From Sporodiniella umbellata (taxonomy: Eukaryota > Mucoromycota > Mucoromycetes > Mucorales > Rhizopodaceae): a stretch of 21,688 nucleotides of DNA. This document shows positions 19,212 to 21,688 of this stretch, piece by piece. How positions within the stretch are numbered: position 1 is the stretch's first letter; every line of letters begins with the position of its first letter. The notes beneath the pieces are model-generated. The model was not told the DNA's origin and ran no database searches. It saw only the letters and a list, made by a program, of their open reading frames with translations. The stretch is taken from positions 1 to 21,688 of the forward strand of contig JAIXMR010000181.1 of the NCBI GenBank assembly GCA_025677835.1. Direction: 5' to 3'. The position numbers were made by a program, and so were the translations under genes.

Positions 19212-20170
19212 TTATTGTTCAAAGTGATTTTCAGGTTTATCAAACTGTACAATGCCTGCATTGAGTTTCTCTCCTCCGAATTTTTCCAATGCTTGTAACT
19301 CACGTCGAATGTACTGTACGACCAAAGCTAGATCGGTTGCATTATTTGAAGAGATGGCAAACAAGTTTCTCCACAAGGCAGCAGCCAACACCGGATCGTC
19401 TTTGCACATGCCTTCGTCATAAGCTACTACACCTCCATGGAACTGCGCCAATAAATCTTTGATATAACTGTTGATCACTTTTTGTTGTGTAATCTGTTAT
19501 ATGGAAATACATTTGAGCCACTGAACTGTACACATTCAAAAAAAAAAAAAAATAACTTACTCCGTGCGCTCTGATTCTATCCTCGGCATCTTCAAAAAAT
19601 CGATTGACTAATTCTTGAATGTAGATCTTTCCATTGCTCTCTGCACGAAGGTGAACCATCAACATCCAAACGTGTAATTGAGTGACTGAAAACCAAGATT
19701 GAAAGTTATCAGGAAGGTTGCATTCTATATTTACAAAAATAGAGAGAGAGAGGACAAGCACCCTTGTGTTAATATATCCCGCTTGAATTTTTTTTTTTTT
19801 TCTTTTATTTTTTTTACCCTTGACAAAAAAGTCTTTATTGATATCCATCTGTAAAGCACATTCGGTATACAATGTACGGCTGGCACGAATGGCTGTTGAT
19901 GTTTTCGAGTTATAGCCCATCAATTTAGCTAAGCCATAGACGACCTTTTTTGTCGTAGGTGAATATTTTGAGGGATTTTCTTCTGTTTCGGTAGTTGTAC
20001 TATAGGCACGGAAAGCGATGGGCATTCTCTTTTGTTGAGCTACTTGGGTAAATACCGTCTATGGTTTTAAATCATACTCGGTTGGTTTGTATGCAACACA
20101 CGATTCTTTTTTTTTTTTTCTTTACCTTTCTGAATTGACTGCCAATTAATCTTTTGGTAATGAAAGACAT
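19212..20170 (-). CDS. CBP3: Ubiquinol-cytochrome c chaperone Cbp3 (UQCC1 family), mitochondrial
   Basis: Four exons: 20170-20126, 20058-19818, 19724-19561 and 19493-19212. Introns are 67, 93 and 67 nt. The sum is 244 codons, 243 aa. The N-terminus (MSFITKRLIGSQFRK and on to RAYSTTT, residues 1-40) is basic, hydroxylated and without acidic residues, typical of a mitochondrial presequence. Then come KLMGYNSKTSTAIRASRTLY and, joined across intron 2, CNLPDNFQSWFSVTQLHVW, RAESNGKIYIQELVNRFF and, in the last exon, AYDEGMCKDDPVLAAALWRNLF; all are conserved in this family. Cbp3 works with Cbp6 at the mitoribosome tunnel to promote cytochrome b translation and to chaperone it into complex III. At 243 aa it is shorter than yeast Cbp3 but keeps the whole family domain. 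It is convergent with uL3, with 114 nt between stops. Confidence 0.93.
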
Positions 20171-20421
20171 TGTTATACTGTATCGATATGAAGGTGTGTG
20201 TGTGTATATATATGTATATATATATAAATAAATATAAATAGAGTGAGTGTTGCCTCAGACAAAAAAAAAAAATAACTGTTTGAAAAAACCAAAAAAAAAC
20301 AAAATCAACTAAAAACTTTTTTCTGCCAACTGACGGAGAATTAAAAAAAAGACAGAGAAGTGACAAGTGTAGACCCAAAAGCAAAAGGTTTATTAGTGGG
20401 AAATTAAAATCAAAGAGCTTG
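20171..20421. other. Spacer between Nem1-type and Cbp3 genes
   Basis: A short head-to-tail spacer with GT/AT dinucleotide tracts (about 20193-20232) and A runs near 20261-20272. No gene is seen; it must hold both the Cbp3 promoter and the 3' end of the upstream phosphatase gene. Confidence 0.6.
20389..20394 (-). terminator. Polyadenylation signal of the Nem1-type phosphatase gene
   Basis: AATAAA on the minus strand 28 nt after the stop at 20422, matching the spacing in the CorA and WNK-like genes. Confidence 0.5.
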
Positions 20422-21361
20422 TTATTTGTGTTGTAATCTAAGAATACTTCTAACATCGGCAGCAAAGCGCAGAGCGTCTAAAAAAGGCAAGAGATCTAAT
20501 AAACTTTCATCGTTGGGGTTTGATATCCAGGTAGGTAAAGCGATGCCGTTTTCTGAAAATGAAATATACCAACAAATTAGCCAACCCAAAATAAAAAAAT
20601 AAAAAAATGGGGTTATTGAACAACCAACACACTTACCTTTGTAAAGATCAAATGCAACGGTACTATTATCGATTAAACATACTTTATTTAGATCATTCTC
20701 GGCCAGCGTAATGTCCTTTAGGAAATTGCCGTTTCTGACTACACAAGACTATTATTTTTTTTTTTTTTTTTTGGTTAAGGCAATTTGGAATATGTATTTA
20801 TGTCTGTATTTACTTGTCGAAAGAATCGTTGCGAAATCATACTTTCTTGATCAAGCCAGTCGATCACAGGGTCAGCATATTCTGCCATGGATGCAGTATA
20901 AATTACAATTTTATACCACTGACTTATCTATTTTACCCCAAATAAAAACAGTGAGTGGACGATAAGAGCAAGCGGGTCTGGGGTTTTACAGTCTTAAGAA
21001 AGAAATCGACATGAGGCCTTTTGTAGACTTCATACAGTAGAGACTGCTTGTCACACTGTACTTCTATTGTTTTGTGCGTGATTGATGTACTGACGGCGGA
21101 TAGAGTTTCGGAGCCTAGTCTAACAGAATGAACCAAGGTTTCGTCTAGATCTAATATCAACGTCTTTCCTTTGTAGTATTGTAAGGCTGCGGTGGTAGGT
21201 GCGGGTATCTTTTTGGTTTTTTTGGTGGGTAATAATGAAAGTAAGAATTGAAGTGTGGTTGCAATGTATTGATATATGTGACTCAGAAACAATTTTGTCC
21301 TTTTCTTCTTGCTAATACGGTTGGTACTATTCACAGTTGTAATGGCCAATGTAGTTGACAT
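20422..21361 (-). CDS. NEM1: Nem1/CTDNEP1 (Dullard)-type HAD protein phosphatase
   Basis: Four exons: 21361-20990, 20927-20814, 20748-20637 and 20552-20422. Introns are 62, 65 and 84 nt. The sum is 243 codons, 242 aa, close to animal CTDNEP1 and far shorter than yeast Nem1. An N-terminal hydrophobic segment (about residues 24-45) should anchor it in the ER/nuclear envelope. The FCP1-like HAD domain starts with ILDLDETLVHS (nucleophile D71, acid D73). It continues with KRPHVDFFLKT, WYKIVIYTASMAEYADPVIDW, RNGNFLKDI and CLIDNS, and ends with LLDLLPFLDALRF, each junction restoring the family pattern. Nem1 with Spo7 dephosphorylates lipin (Pah1), steering phosphatidate toward triacylglycerol and limiting nuclear membrane growth. 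The ADPVIDW and LLPFLDALRF blocks favour Nem1 over Psr1-type paralogues. Confidence 0.93.
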
Positions 21362-21688
21362 TGCTTCTTTTTGTTTTTTTTTTTTTTTCCCCTTTGTTTG
21401 CTTTGTTATTTTTTTCCCTTTTTTTTTTTTCTCTTTAGAAAAAAATAAATAAATGAATAAAGAGTAAAAATACTAAAAAAGAAAAAAAATAAAACTTTTT
21501 TTTTTTTTTTTTTTTTCACAGGCAAAAACTGTCACTAATATTCATATATATATATATATGCTCAAAGCGTTACTAAAAGTTATCGGAGCCAATTATTTGA
21601 ATTATGCCTGCGGTGTAAAAGATACAATTTTGAATAATCGCTGGATTCACTATTCTTTCAAGTCAAAAGTACTTTCCGTGTCACCTTT
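21362..21688. other. Upstream region of the Nem1-type gene, window edge
   Basis: A T/C-rich tract (21362-21434), a T22-class run near 21497-21516 followed by CACAG, and an (AT)8 repeat at 21544-21559. A frame opening with ATG at 21558 stays open to the window end (43 codons) but shows no motif, so it is not called as a gene. Confidence 0.5.

Noticed and set aside
21558..21688. ATG frame of 43 codons open to the window edge, after a T tract and CACAG
   Set aside because: Too short and motif-free; the ATG emerges from an AT repeat. It could be part of a gene beyond the window, but nothing supports it here.

Overview
This window looks like nuclear DNA of a filamentous early-diverging fungus, most likely Mucoromycota (a mucoralean type). 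It is AT-rich between genes and full of long A/T homopolymers. The protein genes are intron-bearing, with introns of only about 40-100 nt bounded by GT...AG. Gene content (Enp1/bystin, a Nem1-type phosphatase, Cbp3, fungal CorA, RPL3) is eukaryotic, and a WNK-type kinase favours an early-diverging fungus over Dikarya. The species assignment is inference. I found no rRNA, tRNA or CRISPR.

Layout: 1-2700 is mostly gene-poor. It carries a decayed minus-strand coding relic (about 1226-2063) that may be the end of a non-LTR retrotransposon ORF. Then come an intronless F-box/leucine-rich protein (2730-4265, +), a convergent small orphan protein (4410-4712, -), a large WD40 + inositol-polyphosphate 5-phosphatase gene (5812-8900, +, three exons), a compound microsatellite, a CorA-family Mg2+ channel (9299-10967, -, four exons), divergently placed bystin/Enp1 (11774-13308, +, five exons), a convergent WNK-like kinase (13496-15590, -, three exons), about 2.1 kb of mostly non-coding DNA with another decayed open-frame patch (about 15827-16346), ribosomal protein uL3 (17744-19097, +, three exons), Cbp3 (19212-20170, -, four exons) and a Nem1/CTDNEP1-type phosphatase (20422-21361, -, four exons).

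The exon models were rebuilt by hand from splice sites. In every multi-exon gene the exon lengths sum to a whole number of codons and the joined proteins restore family motifs. The genes do not form a pathway; they are housekeeping and signalling genes in ordinary eukaryotic order. Shared themes are membrane lipid signalling (5-phosphatase, Nem1), ion homeostasis (CorA, WNK) and ribosome production (Enp1, uL3), but nothing in the sequence shows these are coordinated.

The most striking observation is the uL3 gene. The expected initiator position next to the first coding exon is not an ATG. The sequence is best explained by an exon whose only coding part is the ATG, followed by a 100-nt intron, an 8-nt microexon (17847-17854), a 90-nt intron and the main exon. 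This gives exactly 387 codons, the length of yeast Rpl3. Skipping the microexon would create an early stop.
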